From: Ricinus communis
Taxonomy: Eukaryota > Streptophyta > Magnoliopsida > Malpighiales > Euphorbiaceae
Length of the DNA: 64,000 bases
Direction of reading: 5' to 3'
Assembly (NCBI RefSeq): GCF_019578655.1
Contig: NC_063256.1
Coordinates: forward strand, 15,882,916-15,946,915
The notes under the pieces were generated by a model. That model did no database searches, was not told where the DNA came from, and saw nothing but the letters and a program-made list of their open reading frames with translations. The position numbers were made by a program, and so were the translations under genes. Shown piece after piece: positions 47,501 through 61,400 of the stretch; the stretch's first letter is position 1; each line of letters begins with the position of its first letter.

Positions 47501-48106
47501 ACGGGGTTATTCTTATATCGATAAATATACCCCTTTTACAAGATTATTTTCCCATATTATAAAATTAACCCATTTAAGGGGTTATTTTCTAATACTCACA
47601 ATATACCAAAATTACGGGGTTATTTTCTCCGATTGATAAATATCCCCGTATTATGGGGTTGCTTTCTCATATTATAAAATTTACGCCTTCTACTAGGTTG
47701 TTTTCTCAAACTCGCAATTACACTAATTTTATATGATTCTTTTCTCATATTCATAAATATACACGCTTTACGAGGTTCTTTTCTTATATTGATAACTACA
47801 CCACTTTTGCGGAGTCATTTTCTCATATTAAATTATTAGCACTATTATGGCTTTGTTTTGTCAAATTCATAAATATACACGTTTTACGGGGTTATTTTTT
47901 TATATCGACAAATATACCCCTTTTACGGGATGGTTTTCTCATAATATAAAATTAACTCATTTAAAGGGTTGTTTTCTCAGACTCACAATTACACTACTTT
48001 TACGGGGTTGTTTTCTTAGATTCATAAATATACATGTTTCATGGGGTTATTTTCTTATATTGATAAATATACCATTTTACGGGGTGGTTTTCTCATATTA
48101 AATTAT
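38504..48106 (-). repeat. 39-bp satellite array, block C2 (C-rich strand on -)
   Basis: The longest uninterrupted block, about 9.6 kb. It contains a segment (about 43.1-47.9 kb) sharing rare variants in order with block C3, and a segment near 44.4-44.9 kb sharing variants with block C1 (31.4-31.9 kb). One clean 10-subunit HOR spans 46571-46957. It ends in subunit 3/4 at the truncated LTR-B relative. Confidence 0.95.
46571..46957 (-). repeat. Reference 10-subunit HOR (387 bp)
   Basis: From one ACGGGGTTGTTTTCTCAT of subunit 1 to the next, without the optional subunit 8 (type CCTCTTACGGGG on this strand). 387/10 gives 38.7 bp per subunit. Confidence 0.88.
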
Positions 48107-49832
48107 CGGGTTTACCCTGCTGCATCTTTCCGACCCTGATCCGGCGCCTTCCAGCTACTCTCTGACCAGAATTCTTGTACTTCCAGACTCCCCATAACTC
48201 GAGCTTCTCGTAGGCACTTCAGGATTTGAATTCCAACACCGTTGGCAGGACCGGCTTCTGGACCCCAGTGTTTTGCGGACACGCGAAATATTACAATTTC
48301 GACTCGGCATAATTTTATTTAGACTCTAAAAATTATGTTGTAATTTTAGAAAAATATTGTGGCTATTAATTTCATGTGATGGATAATTTAAAAATTTATT
48401 GAATTTAATTAATTGTGTTGCGGAGTCGGGAAAAATAATGCAGTTCTTGTGGCCTGACTCTTGTTATTTAATTGTAGTACATTTTACGAGGGGTAAATAT
48501 CCATAAATTAGGGGAAGTTCTGCTGAATTTTTGATAGATTTCTCGAGTCTAAATTAATTTTAGGCAGTCTAATCTAAGGGTCTAGGCCTAGGAAGAATTT
48601 AAGAACGTCTATTAATTGAGTGCTTTCGTGAATAGATAATTAATCCTTCCCGCCAGCTCCACCCGAGGCATAGGAGCGCATTGCGAGGCGCGTCAGAACT
48701 GTGAGTTAAAGTCACATTATCTCTGCATTATTGTCAAGTCTAAATTTAATATGATACTTTAGAAATTATGTTTTATATGATTATTAGTATCGCAATATAA
48801 ATAATTTCATGTAATATTAATTATTGAGAATTATTTTAATATTATTATCAGTAATATTATATCGTTATTTTGATACTTAATGTTATATTAATAAAATCAT
48901 TATTATTATTTCTACACACAAATTGCATGTTTGCTTTCTCTGAATTTCTAAATCTTTATTTCAGTATGTGTTGAATGATTATGTTAGACTATAGTAATTG
49001 TATATTTGTTCATTGTGATATTGGGATGAGGCTATAGTAGAACATGCCACCTGATGGGTTACATCAGGACCGCGTGCGCACCGATAATGATTAAAGATAG
49101 GTAACAAGGTTATTATGGATTTTTGCCCTGGTCGAGTATAACACTCTGGGCTGTAAAAGTTGACTGCCGGAGAAAGGTCCATGGTCGAGAAATGCTCTCT
49201 AGGCGCTGACTTAGTTGGGAGTCAAGTGTTCAGGCTGGATGTAAGAACCTTGGTCGAGTTTCACTCTCTGGGCGCCAGACCTATTGGAATTAAGAGAGCC
49301 GAAAGGATGCTGGTAATTGGGGTTACGGTTCTACTGAGCCACTCGTCCCACAAGTGTTAAAATATATTTTATTTTTAAGTTTATAGTATGATTATAGTAT
49401 GACTTGTATTTGATATACATGGCATGTTACTGAAGTAATAATTATTATTTTTCTGAGAAGTCTGCAATAGTCATAAGATTATTTGATTTTAACTCACTCC
49501 CGAGACTGACAGTCTCACTTTATTTTTCAGGTGACAGTTAGAGTTCTGCACCGTCCTGCATTGTGACAGTCCGACTTCTTCTTTATCAGACTTTTTATAA
49601 ATCATCTATACTTCCATATTTTAAGTTATTTTATACTCTAGACCTTCCGCAGTAGAGTACTTTTAAATTTGTTGTGATTATTCTGGTCCATGGTGGATGT
49701 GGGATGTTATAAAGACCAGTTAGAATTATTTATGTCATGTCAGTTATGATTAATTATATTTTATTAACTTTTTATTTGAATTATTGGTTTGTAAGACTTA
49801 CTACGGGATTCAGTGGCCTTAAACCTACCCAT
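48107..49832 (+). mobile_element. Divergent LTR-B relative, truncated at both ends
   Basis: About 1.73 kb lacking the first roughly 950 bp and the last roughly 50 bp of LTR-B. It keeps recognisable landmarks: CTCGAGCTTCTCGTAGGCAC, GTTGCGGAGTCGGGAAAA, GGGGTAAATATCC, GGGGAAGTTCTGCTGAA, CACCCGAGGC, GTGAGTTAAAGTCAC, GGTCGAG subrepeats (49120-49290) and CTTACTACGGGATTC. It is more diverged than the other two copies, so it is older or from a subfamily. No target duplication is present; the array on its right restarts about two subunits earlier in HOR phase than it stopped on the left. Confidence 0.8.
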
Positions 49833-52800
49833 TTCTCATATTCATAAATATATACGTTTTACGGGATTATTTTCTTATATTGATAAATATACAACTTTTA
49901 CGGGGTCGTTTTCTCATATTAAATTATTAGCACTATTATGGGGTTGTTTTGTCAAATTCATAAATATACACATTTTACGGGCTTATTTTCTTATATTAAT
50001 AAATATACCCCTTTTACAGGGTTGTTTTCTCATATTATAAAATTAACCCATTTAAGGGGTTATTTTCTCATACTCACAAATATATCAAAATTACGTGTTT
50101 ATTTTCTCCGATTGATAAATATCCCCGTAGTACGGGGTTGTTTTTTCATATTAAAAAATTTACTCCTTCTACGAGGCTGCTTTCTCAGACTCGCAATTAC
50201 ACTACTTTTACGGGGTTATTTTCTCAGATTCATAAATGTATGTTTTACGGGGTTATTTTCTTATATTGATAAATATACCACTTGTACGGGGTCGTTTTCT
50301 CATATTAAATTATTAGCACTATTATACGATTTTTTTATCAAATTCATAAATTTACACATTTTACGGGGTTATTTTCCTATATCGACAAATATACCCCTTT
50401 TACGGGGTTGTTTTCTCATACTCTAAAATTAACCCATTTAAGGAGGCTGTTTTCCCATCCTCACAAATATACCAAAATTACGGGGTTATTTTCTCCGATA
50501 GGTAAATATCTCCGTATTACGGGGTTGTTTTCTCATAATAAAAAATTTATCCTTTCTACGAGGCTGTTTTCTCAGACTCGCAATTACACTACTTTTGCGG
50601 GATTATTTTCTCAAATTCATAAATATACACGTTTTATGGGGTTATTTTCTTACTCATAAATATACTAAGATTACAGGGTTATTTTCTCTTATTGATAAAT
50701 ATATCCCTCTTATAGGGTTGTTTTCTCATATTTTAAAATTTACCCCTTCTACGAGTCTATTTTCTCAGACTCGCAATTACACTACTTTTATGGGGTTGTT
50801 TTTCAGATTCATAAATATATACGTTTTACGGGATTATTTTCTTATATTGATAAATATACCACTTTTACGATTTCGTTTTCTCATATTAAATTATTAGCAT
50901 TATTATGGTGTTGTTTTGTCAAATTCATAAATATAGACGTTTATGGGATTATTTTCTTATATTGAAAAAAATATCCTTTTTACGGGATTGTTTTCTCATT
51001 TTATAAAATTAACCCATTTGAGGGGTTGTTTTCTCACAGTCACAAATATACCAAAATCATGGGGTTATTGATAAATATTCCCATAATATAGGGTTGTTTT
51101 CTCATATTAAAACATTTACCCTTCTACGAGGCTATTTTTCCAGACTCGCAATTACACTACTTATACGGGGTTGTTCTCTTAGATTCATTAACATACACGT
51201 TTTACGGGATTGTTTTCTTATATTCAGAAATATACCCTTTTACAGGGTCGTTTTCTCATATTAGAATATTAGCACTATTATGGGGTTATTTTGTCAAATT
51301 CATAAATATACACATTTTACGGGTTATTTTCTTATATCGACAAATATACCCCTTTTACGGGGTTGTTTTCCTATATTCACAAATATACAAAAATTAGGGG
51401 TTATTTTTTTCGATTAATAAATATCGTCGTATTACGGTGTTGTTTTATCATATTATAAAATTTACCCCTTCTACGAGGCTGTTGTCTCAGACTCACCATA
51501 CAATACTTTTACGGGGTTGTTTTCTCATATTCATAAATATAAACATTATACGGGGTTATTTTCTTATATTGATAATTATACTACTTTTACCTGGTCATTT
51601 TTTCATATTATATTATTAGCACTATGATGGGGTTGTTTTCTCAAATTCATTAATATACCTGTTTTACGTGGTTATTTTCTTATATCGATAAATATACCCC
51701 TTTTATGGGGTTGTTTTCTCATATTATAAAATTAACACAGTTAAGGGGTTGTTTCCTCATACTCACAAATATACCAAAATTTGGGGGTTATTTTCTCCGA
51801 TTGATAAATATCCCCGTATTACGGGGTTATTTTCTCATATTATAAAATTTTCCCCTTCTACGAGGCTGTTGTCTGAGACTCGCCATTATAATACTTTTAC
51901 GGGGTTGTTTTCTCATATTCATAAATATAAACATTTTACGGGGTTATTTTCTTATATTCATAAGTATACCAATTTTACGGGGTCATTTTATCATATAAAA
52001 TTATTAGCACTATTATGGGGTTTTTTGGTCAAATTCATAAATATACACGTTTTACGGGGTTATTTTCTTATATCGACAAATATACCCCTTTTATGGGGTT
52101 TTTTCTTATATTATAAAATTAACCCATCTAAAGGATTTTTTTTCCCATACTCACAACTATATCAAAATTACGAGGTTATTTTCTCCGATTGATAAATATC
52201 CCCGTATCACGGGGTTGTTTTCTTATATTATAAAATTCACCCCTTCGACGAGGCTTTTTTCTCAGACTCGCAATTACACTACTTTTACGGGGTTGTTTTC
52301 TAAGATTCATAAATATACACGTTTTACGGGATTATTTTCTTATATTGATAAATACACCATTTTTTTACGGGGTCGTTTTCTCACATTATATTATTAGCAC
52401 TATTATGGGGTTTTTTGGTCAAATTCATAAATATACACGTTTTACGGGGTTATTTTCTTATATATACAAACTTACCCCTTTTACGGGATTGTTTTCTCAT
52501 ATTATAAAATTGACCCATTTAAGGGGTTATTTTCTCGTACTCACAAATATAGAAAAATTATTTTCTCATACTCACAAATAAAGAAAAATTATTTTCTCGG
52601 ACTAATTAATACAACTGTATTACGGCATTGATTTGTGATATTAAAGAACTTACCCCTACTTTTACGGGGTTGATTTTTCATATTAAAAACATTACCCCTA
52701 CTTTTACGGGGTTGATTTGTCATACAACCATTTTTACAGACTCGCAATTACAATACTTTTACGGGGTTGTTTTCTCATATTCATAAATATACACGTTTTA

Positions 52801-55487
52801 CGGTGTTATTTCTTATAATGATAAATATACCACTTTTACGGGATCGTTTTCCCATATTAAATTATTAGCACTATCATAGGGTTGTTTTGTCAAATTCATA
52901 AATATAGACGTTTTACGGGGTTATTTTCTTTTATCGATAAATAAACCCCTTTTACAGGGTTGTTTTCTCATATTATAAAATTAACCCATTTAAGGGGTTT
53001 TTTTTCTCATACTCACTATTATACCAAAATTACGGGCTTATTTTCCGATTGATAAATATCCCTGTATTACGGAGTTGTTCTCTAATATTTATAAATATAT
53101 CCCTCTTACGGGGTTGTTCTCTCATAATAAAAAATTTACCCCTTCTACGAGGCTGTTTTCTCAAACTCGCAATTACACTACTTTTACGGGGTTGTTTTCT
53201 CAGATTTATAAATATATACGTTTTACGGGGTTATTTTCTCCGATTGATAAATATACCCGTACTATGGGGTTGATTTGTCATATTATAAAACTTACCCCTT
53301 TTACGAGGCTGTTTTCTCATATTCGCAATTACACTACCTTTTAAGGGGTTATTTTCTCAAGTTCATAAATATACACGTTTTATGGGGTTATTTTCTTATA
53401 TTGATAAATATACCACTTTTACGAAGTCGTTTTCTCATATTAAATTATTAGCACTATTATGGGGTTATTTTGTCAAATTCATAAATATACACGTTTTACA
53501 GGGTTATTTTTCTTATACCGACAAATATACCCTTTTTACGGGATTATTTTCTCATATTATAAAATTAACCCATTTAAGGAGTTGTTTTCTCATACTCACA
53601 AATATACCAAAATTACGGGGTTATTTTCTCCGATTGATAAATATATCCGTATTACGGTGTTGTTTTCTCATATTATAAAATTTAGCCCTTCTACGAGGCT
53701 GTTTTCTCACATTCGCAATTACACTACTTTTACGGGGTTGTTTTCTCAGATTCATAAATATACACGTTTAATGGGATTTTTTCTTATATTGATAAATACA
53801 CCACTTTTACGAAGTTTTTTTCTTATATTAAATAATTAGCACTATTATGGGATTGTTTTGTTAAATTAATAAATATACACGTTTTATGTGGTGATTTTCT
53901 TATATCGACAAGTATACCCTTTTTACGGGATTATTTTCTCATATTATAAAATTAACCCATTTAAGGGGTTGTTTTATCACTCTCACCAATATAACAAAAT
54001 TACTGGGTTATTTTCTCCGATTGATAAATATTCCTGTATTTCGGGGTTGTTTTCTCATATTAAAAAATTTACCCCTTTTACGAGATTGTTTTCTCATACT
54101 CGCAATTACACTACTTTTACGGGGTTGTTTCCTTAGATTCATTAGTATACACGTTTTACGATATTATTTTCTTATATTCATAAATACACCACTTTTATTA
54201 GGTTGTTTTCTCATATTAAATTATTAGCACTATTACGGGGTTATTTTGTCAAATCTATAAATATACACGTTTTACGGGATTACCCTTTTTACGGGATTGT
54301 TTTCTCATATTATAAAATTAACCCATCTAACGGGTTGTTTTCTCATACTCATAAATATACCAAAATTACGAGGTCATTTTCTCCAATGGATAAATATCCC
54401 CATATTATGGGGTTGTTTTCTCATATTAAAAAATTTACCTCTTCTACGAGGCTGTTTTCTCAGACTCGCAAGTAAATATACATGTTTTATGGGGTTATTT
54501 TCTTTTATTGATAAATATACCACTTTTACGGGGTCGTTTTCTCATATTAAATTATTAGCACTATTATGGGGTTGTTTGGTAAAATTCATAAATTTATACG
54601 TTTTACGGGGTTATTTTTTTATATTGACAAATATACTCCTTCTACGGTGTTGTTTTCTCATACTCTAAAATTGACCCATTTAAGGGGTTATTTTCCCATT
54701 CTCACAAATATACCATAATTAGGGGGTTATTTTCTCTGATTGATAAATATCCCCGTATTACGGGGTTGTTTCCTCATATTAAAAAATTTACCCCTTCTGC
54801 GAGGTTGTTTTCTCAAACTCGCAATTGCACTACTTTTACGGGGTTGTTTTCTCCGATTCATAAATTTACACGTTTTACGTGGTTATTTTTTTATATTGAT
54901 AAATATGCCATTTTTACGGGGTCGTTTTCTCATATTAAATTATTAGCACTATTATTGGTTTATTTTGTCAAATTCATAAATATACACGTTTTACGGGGTT
55001 ACTTTCTTATATCGACAAATATACCCCTTCTATTGTTTTCTCATATTATAAAATTAACTCTTTTAAAGGGTTATTTTCTCATACTCATAAATATACCAAA
55101 ATTACGGGGTTATTTTCTCCGATTGATAAATATCCCCGAATTATGGTGTTGTTTTCTCATATTAAAAAATTTGCCCCTTCTACGAGGCTGTTTTCTCAGA
55201 CTCGCAATTACACTACTTTTACAGGGTTGTTTTCTCTGATTCATAAATATGCATGTTTTACGGGGTTATTTTCTTATATTGATAAATATACCACTTTTAC
55301 GGGGTCATTTTCTCATATTAAATTATTAGCACTATTATGGGGTTGTTTGGTAAAATTCATAAATTTATACGTTTTACAGGGTTGTTTTCTTATATCGACA
55401 AATATACTTCTTCTACGGTGTTGTTTGCTCATACTCTAAAATTGACCCATTTAAGGGGTTGTTTTCCCACTCTCACAAATATACCAT
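49833..55487 (-). repeat. 39-bp satellite array, block C3 (C-rich strand on -)
   Basis: Same family and orientation as C2. From about 50.64 to 53.85 kb it repeats the rare variants of 43.1-47.9 kb in the same order. It contains an irregular stretch at 52540-52740. It ends at an inversion junction at about 55485-55490. Confidence 0.95.
52540..52740 (-). repeat. Scrambled stretch with short local duplications in the array
   Basis: ATTTTCTCATACTCACAAATA plus AGAAAAATT occurs twice in tandem, and the segment TTACCCCTACTTTTACGGGG occurs twice about 45-50 bp apart. Subunit order is lost here. The related region at 46220-46320 lacks these extra copies. Confidence 0.75.
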
Positions 55488-58400
55488 ATATTTATCAATT
55501 TGAGAAAACAACCCCATAATAGTGGTAAAAATTTAATATGAGAAAATGACCCCGTAAAAGTAGTGTAATTGCGAGTCTGAGAAAATAGCCTTGTAAAAGG
55601 GGTAAATTTTTAAATATGAGAAAACAACCCCGTAAGAATGGTATATTTATAAATATTAGAAAACAACCCCATAATACGGGGATATTTATCAATCGGAGAA
55701 AATAACCCTATAATTTTGGTATATTTGTGAGTATGAAGAAATAACCCCTTAATGGGATAATTTTAGAAAACGAGAGAACGACCCCGTAAAAGTGGTATAT
55801 TTATCAATATAAGAAAATAACCCCGTAAAATGTGTATATTTATGAATCTGAGAAAATAATCCTAAAAAAGTAATGTATTTACGAGTCTGAGAAAAGAGCC
55901 TCATAGAAGGGGTAAATTTTTTAATATTAGAAAATAACCCCGTAAGAGGGGTATATTTATGAATATTATAAAATAATCATGTAATACAGGAATATTTATC
56001 AATCGGAGAAAATAACCCGTAATTTTACTATATTTGTGAGTATGAAAAAACAACCCTTTAAATAGGATAATTTTAGAATATGAGAAAACAACCTCGTAAA
56101 AGGGGTATATAAGTCGATGTAAGAAAATAACTCCGTAAAACGTGTAAATTTATGAATTTGACAAAACAACCACATAATAGTGCTAATAATTTAATATGAG
56201 AAAACGACCCCGTAAAAGTGGTGTATTTATCAATATAAGAAAATAATCTAGTAAAACGTGTATATTTATGAATATGAGAGAACAACCGTGTAAAAGTAGT
56301 ATAATTGCGAGTCTGAGAAAATAGCGTCGTAAAAGGGGTAAATTTTTTAATATGAGAAAACAACCCCGTAAGAATGGTATATTTATAAATATTAGAAAAT
56401 AACCCCATAATATGGGGATATTTATCAATCGGAGAAAATAATCCCGTAATTTTGGTATATCTGTGAGTATGAGAAAACAACCCCTTAAATGGGTTAATTT
56501 TATAATATGAGAAAACAACCCCATAAAAGGGGTATATTTATCGATATAAGAGAATAACCCCACAAAACATGTATATTTATGAATTTGACAAAACGATCCC
56601 ATAATAGTGCTAATAATTTAATCTGAGAAAACTACCTTGTAAAAGTGTTATATTTATCAATATAAGAAAATAACTCCATAAAACGTGTATATTTATGAAT
56701 CTGAGAAAATAACCCCGTCAAAGTAGTGTATTTGCGAGTCTGAGAAAAGAGCCTTGTAGAAGAGCTAAATTTTTTAATATGAGGAAACAACCCCGTAAGA
56801 GGGGTATATTTATAAATATTAGAAAACAATCCCATAATACGGGATATTTATCAATCGGAGAAAATAAACCCGTAATTTTTGTATATTTGTAAGTATGAAA
56901 AAACAACCCCTTAAATGGTTAATTTTAGAATATGAGAAAACAACCCTGTAAAAAGGGTATATTTGTTGATGTAAGAAAATAATCCCGTAAAACGTTTAAA
57001 TTTATGAATTTGACAAAAAAACCCCATAATAGTGCTAATAATTTAATATGACAAAACGACCCCATAAAAGTGGTATATTTATCAATATGAGAAAGTAACC
57101 TCGTAAAACGTGTATATTTATGAATTTAAGAAAATAACCCTGTAAAAATAGTGTAATTGTGATCCTGAGAAAATAGCCTCGTAGAAGAGGTAAAATTTTT
57201 AATATGAGAAATCAATCCCGTAATACGAGGATATTTATCAATCGAAGAAAATAACCCCGTAGTTTTGGTATATTTATGAGTATGAGAAAACAATCCCTTA
57301 AATGGGTTAATTTTATAATATGAGAAAACAACCGCATAAAAGGGGTATATTAGATATATGTCGATGTAAGAAAATAACCCTGTAAAACATGTAAATTTAT
57401 GAATTTGACATAACAACACCATAATACTGCTAATAATTTAATATGAGAAAACAACCCCGTAAAAGTGGTATATTTTTCAATATAAGAATAACCCCGTAAA
57501 ATGTGTATATTTATGAATCTGAGAAAATAATCCCGAAAAAGTAGTGTAATTGCGAGTCTTAAAAAAGAACCTCGTAGAAGGAGTAAACTTTTTAATTATT
57601 AGAAAACAATCCCATAAGAGGGGTATATTTATAAATATTAGAAAATAATCCCGTAATACGAGGATATTTATCAATCGGAGAAAATAACCCTATAATTTTG
57701 GTATATTTGTGAGTATGAAAAAACTACCCCTTAAATGGGTTAATTTTAGAATATGAGAAAACAACCCTGTAAAAGGGGTATACTTGTCAATGTAAGACAA
57801 TAACCCCGTAAAACGTGTATATTTATAAATATGAGAGAACAACACCGTAAAAGTAGTGTAATTGCGAGTCTGAGAAAATAGCCTCGTAGAAGGGGTACAT
57901 GTTTTAATATGAGAAAACAACCCCGTAATGCCGGGATATTTATCAATCAGAGAAAATAACCCCGTAATTTTGGTATATTTGTGAGTCTGAGAAAACAACC
58001 CCTTAAATGCATTAATTTTATAGTATGAGAAAACAACCCCGTAAAAGGGGTATATTTGTCAATATAAGAGAATAAACCCGCAAAACATGTATATTTATGA
58101 ATTTGACAAAACGAACCTATAATAGTGCTAATAATTTAATATGAGAAAACTAGCCCGTAAAAGTGGTATATTTATCAATATAAGAAAATAACTTTATAAA
58201 ATATGTATATTAATGAATCTAAGAAAATAACCTCATAAAAGTAGTGTAATTGCGAGTCTGAGAAAAGAGCCTCGTAGAAGAGGTAAATTTTTTAATATGA
58301 GAAAACAACCCCGTAAGAACGGTATATTTATAAATATTAGAAAACAATCCGGTAATACGGAGATATTTATCAATCGGAGAAAATAACCCCGTAATTTTGG

Positions 58401-61400
58401 TATATTTGTGAGTATGAAAAAACAACCCCTTAAATGGGTTAATTTTATAATATGAGAAAACAACCCCGTAAAAGGGGTATATTTGTCGATATAAAAAAAT
58501 AACTCTGTAAAACATGTAAATTTATGAATTTAACAAAACAACACCATAATAGTGCTAATCATTTAATATGAGAAAACGACCTCGTAAAAGTGGTATATGT
58601 ATCAATATATGAAAAAAAACTCGTAAAACGTGCATATTTATGAATATGAGAAAACAACCCCATCAAAGTAGTGTAATTGCGAGTTTGAGAAAAGAGCCTC
58701 GTAGAAGAGGTAAAATTTTTAATATGAGAAAACAACTCCATAATAGTGATATATTTATAAATATTAGAAAACAATCCCGTAAAATGAGAATATTTATCAA
58801 TCGGAGAAAATCACCCTGTAATTTTGGTATATTTGTGAGTATGAAAAAACAATCCCTAAAATGGGTTAATCTTAGAATGTGAAAAAACAACCACGTAAAT
58901 AGGGTATATTTGTCAATATAAGAAAATAATCCCGTAAAACGTGTAAATTTATGAATTTGACAAAACAACACCATAATAGTGCTAATAATTTAATATGACA
59001 AAACGACCCCGTAAAAGTTATATAATATTCAATATGAGAAAATAACCCCGTAAAATGTGTATATTTATGAATATGAGAAAACAACCCCGTAAAAGTAGTG
59101 TAATAGCGAGTCTGAGAAAACATACTCCTAGAAGAGGTAAATTTTTTAATAGGAGAAAACAACCCTGTAAGTGGGGTGTATTTATCAATCGAGAAAATAA
59201 CCCCGTAATTTTGGCATATTTGTGAGTATGAGAAAACAAACCTTTAAATGGTTTAATTTTATGATATGAGAAAACAACCCCATAAAAGGGGTATATTTGT
59301 CGATACAAGAGAAAAATCCCGTAAAACATGTATATAAATTTAACAAAACGAACCCATAATAGTGGTAATAATTTAATATGAGAAAACAACAACGCAAAAG
59401 TGGTATATTTATCAATATAAGAAAATAACTCTGTAAAATGTGTATATTTATGAATATCACGGAACAACCCCGTCAAAGTAGTGTAATTGCGAGTCTAAGA
59501 AAAAAGCCTCGTAGAAGGGTAAATTTTTTAATATGAGAAAACAACCCCGTAAGAGGGGTATATTTATAAATACTAGAAAACAACCCCGTAATACGGGGAT
59601 ATTTATCAATCGCAGAAAATAACCCCGTAATTTGGGTATATTTGTGAGTACAAAAAAATAACCCCTTAAATGGGTTAATTTTAGAATATGAGAAAACAAC
59701 TACGTAAAAGGGGTATATTTGTCAATATAAAAAAATAAACTCATAAAACATGTAAATTCATAAATTTGACAAAACAACCCCATAACAGTGCTAATAATTT
59801 AATATGAGAAAATGACCATGTAAAAGGGGTATATTTATCAATATAGGAAAATAACCCCGTAAAACATGTATATTTATGAATATGAGTAGACAACCACGTA
59901 AAAGTAGTGTAATTGCGAGCCTGAGAAAACAGCCTTGTAGAAGGGGTAAATTTTTTAATATGGGAAAACAACTCCGTAATACGAGGATATTTATCAATTG
60001 GAAAAAATAACAACGTAATTTTGGTATATTTATGAGTATTAAAAAACAACACCTTAAATGGGTTAATTTTAGAGTATGAGAAAATAACCCCGTAAAAGGG
60101 GTATACTTGTCGAAATAAATAAATAATCTCGTAAAATGTGTATGTTTATGAATTTGAGAGACCAACCCCATAATAGTGCTAATAATTTAATATTAGAAAA
60201 CGACCCCTAAAAGAGGTATATTTATCAAAATTAGAAAATAACCACGTATATGAATATGAGAAAACAACTTCGTAAAAGTAGTGTAATTGCGAGTCTGAAA
60301 AAACAGTCTAGTAGAAGGGATAATTTTTTTAATATGAGAAAACAACCCCGTAATACTGGAATATTTATCAATCGGAGAAAATAACCTCGTAATTTTGTTA
60401 AATTTGTAATTATGAGAAAATAACCCCTTAAATGGGTTAATTTTAGAGTATGAGAAAACAACCCCGTAAAAGGGGTATTTGGCAAAATAACCTCGTAAAA
60501 CGTGCAAATTTATGAATTTGACAAAACAACACCATAATAGTGCAAATAATTTAATATGAGAAAACGATCTCGTAAAAGTGGTATATTTATCAATATAAGA
60601 AAATAACACCGTAAAACGTGTATATTTATGAATTTGAGAAAACAACCCTGTAAAAGTAGTGTAATTACGAGTATGAGAAAACAACCTCGTAGAAGGGGTA
60701 AATTTTTAAATATGAGAAAATAAATCCCGTAATTATGGGGGATATTTATCAATCGGAGAAAATAACTTCGTAATTTTAGCATATTTGTGAGTATGAGAAA
60801 GCAATCCTTTAAATGGGTTAACTTTATAATCTGAGAAAACAACCCTATAAAAGGGGTATATTTGTCTATATAAGAAAATAACCTCGTAAAACGTATAAAT
60901 TTATGAATTTGACAGAACAACCCCATAATAGTGCTAATAATTTAATAGAAAACGACCTCGCAAAAGTGATATATTTATCAATATATGAAAATAATCCCGT
61001 AACGTGTATATTTATGAATATGAGAAAACAACCACATAAAAGTAGTGTAATTGTGAGTCTGAGAAAACAGCCTCGTAGAAAGGGTAAATTTTTTAATATG
61101 AGAAAACAAACTCGTAAGTGGGGTATATTTATAAATATAAGAAAATAAACCCGTAATACAGGGATATTTATCAATCGTATAAAATAACCCTGTAATTTAG
61201 GTATATTTGTGAGTATGAAAAAACAACCCCTTAGATTGATTAATTTTAGAATATGAGAAAACAATCTCGTAAAAGGGGTATATTTTTTCGATATATGAAA
61301 TTAACCCCGTAAAACGAGTATGTTTATGAATTTCAGAAAACAACCCCATAATAGTGCTAATAATTTAATATGAGAAAACGACCCTGTAAAAGTGGTATAT

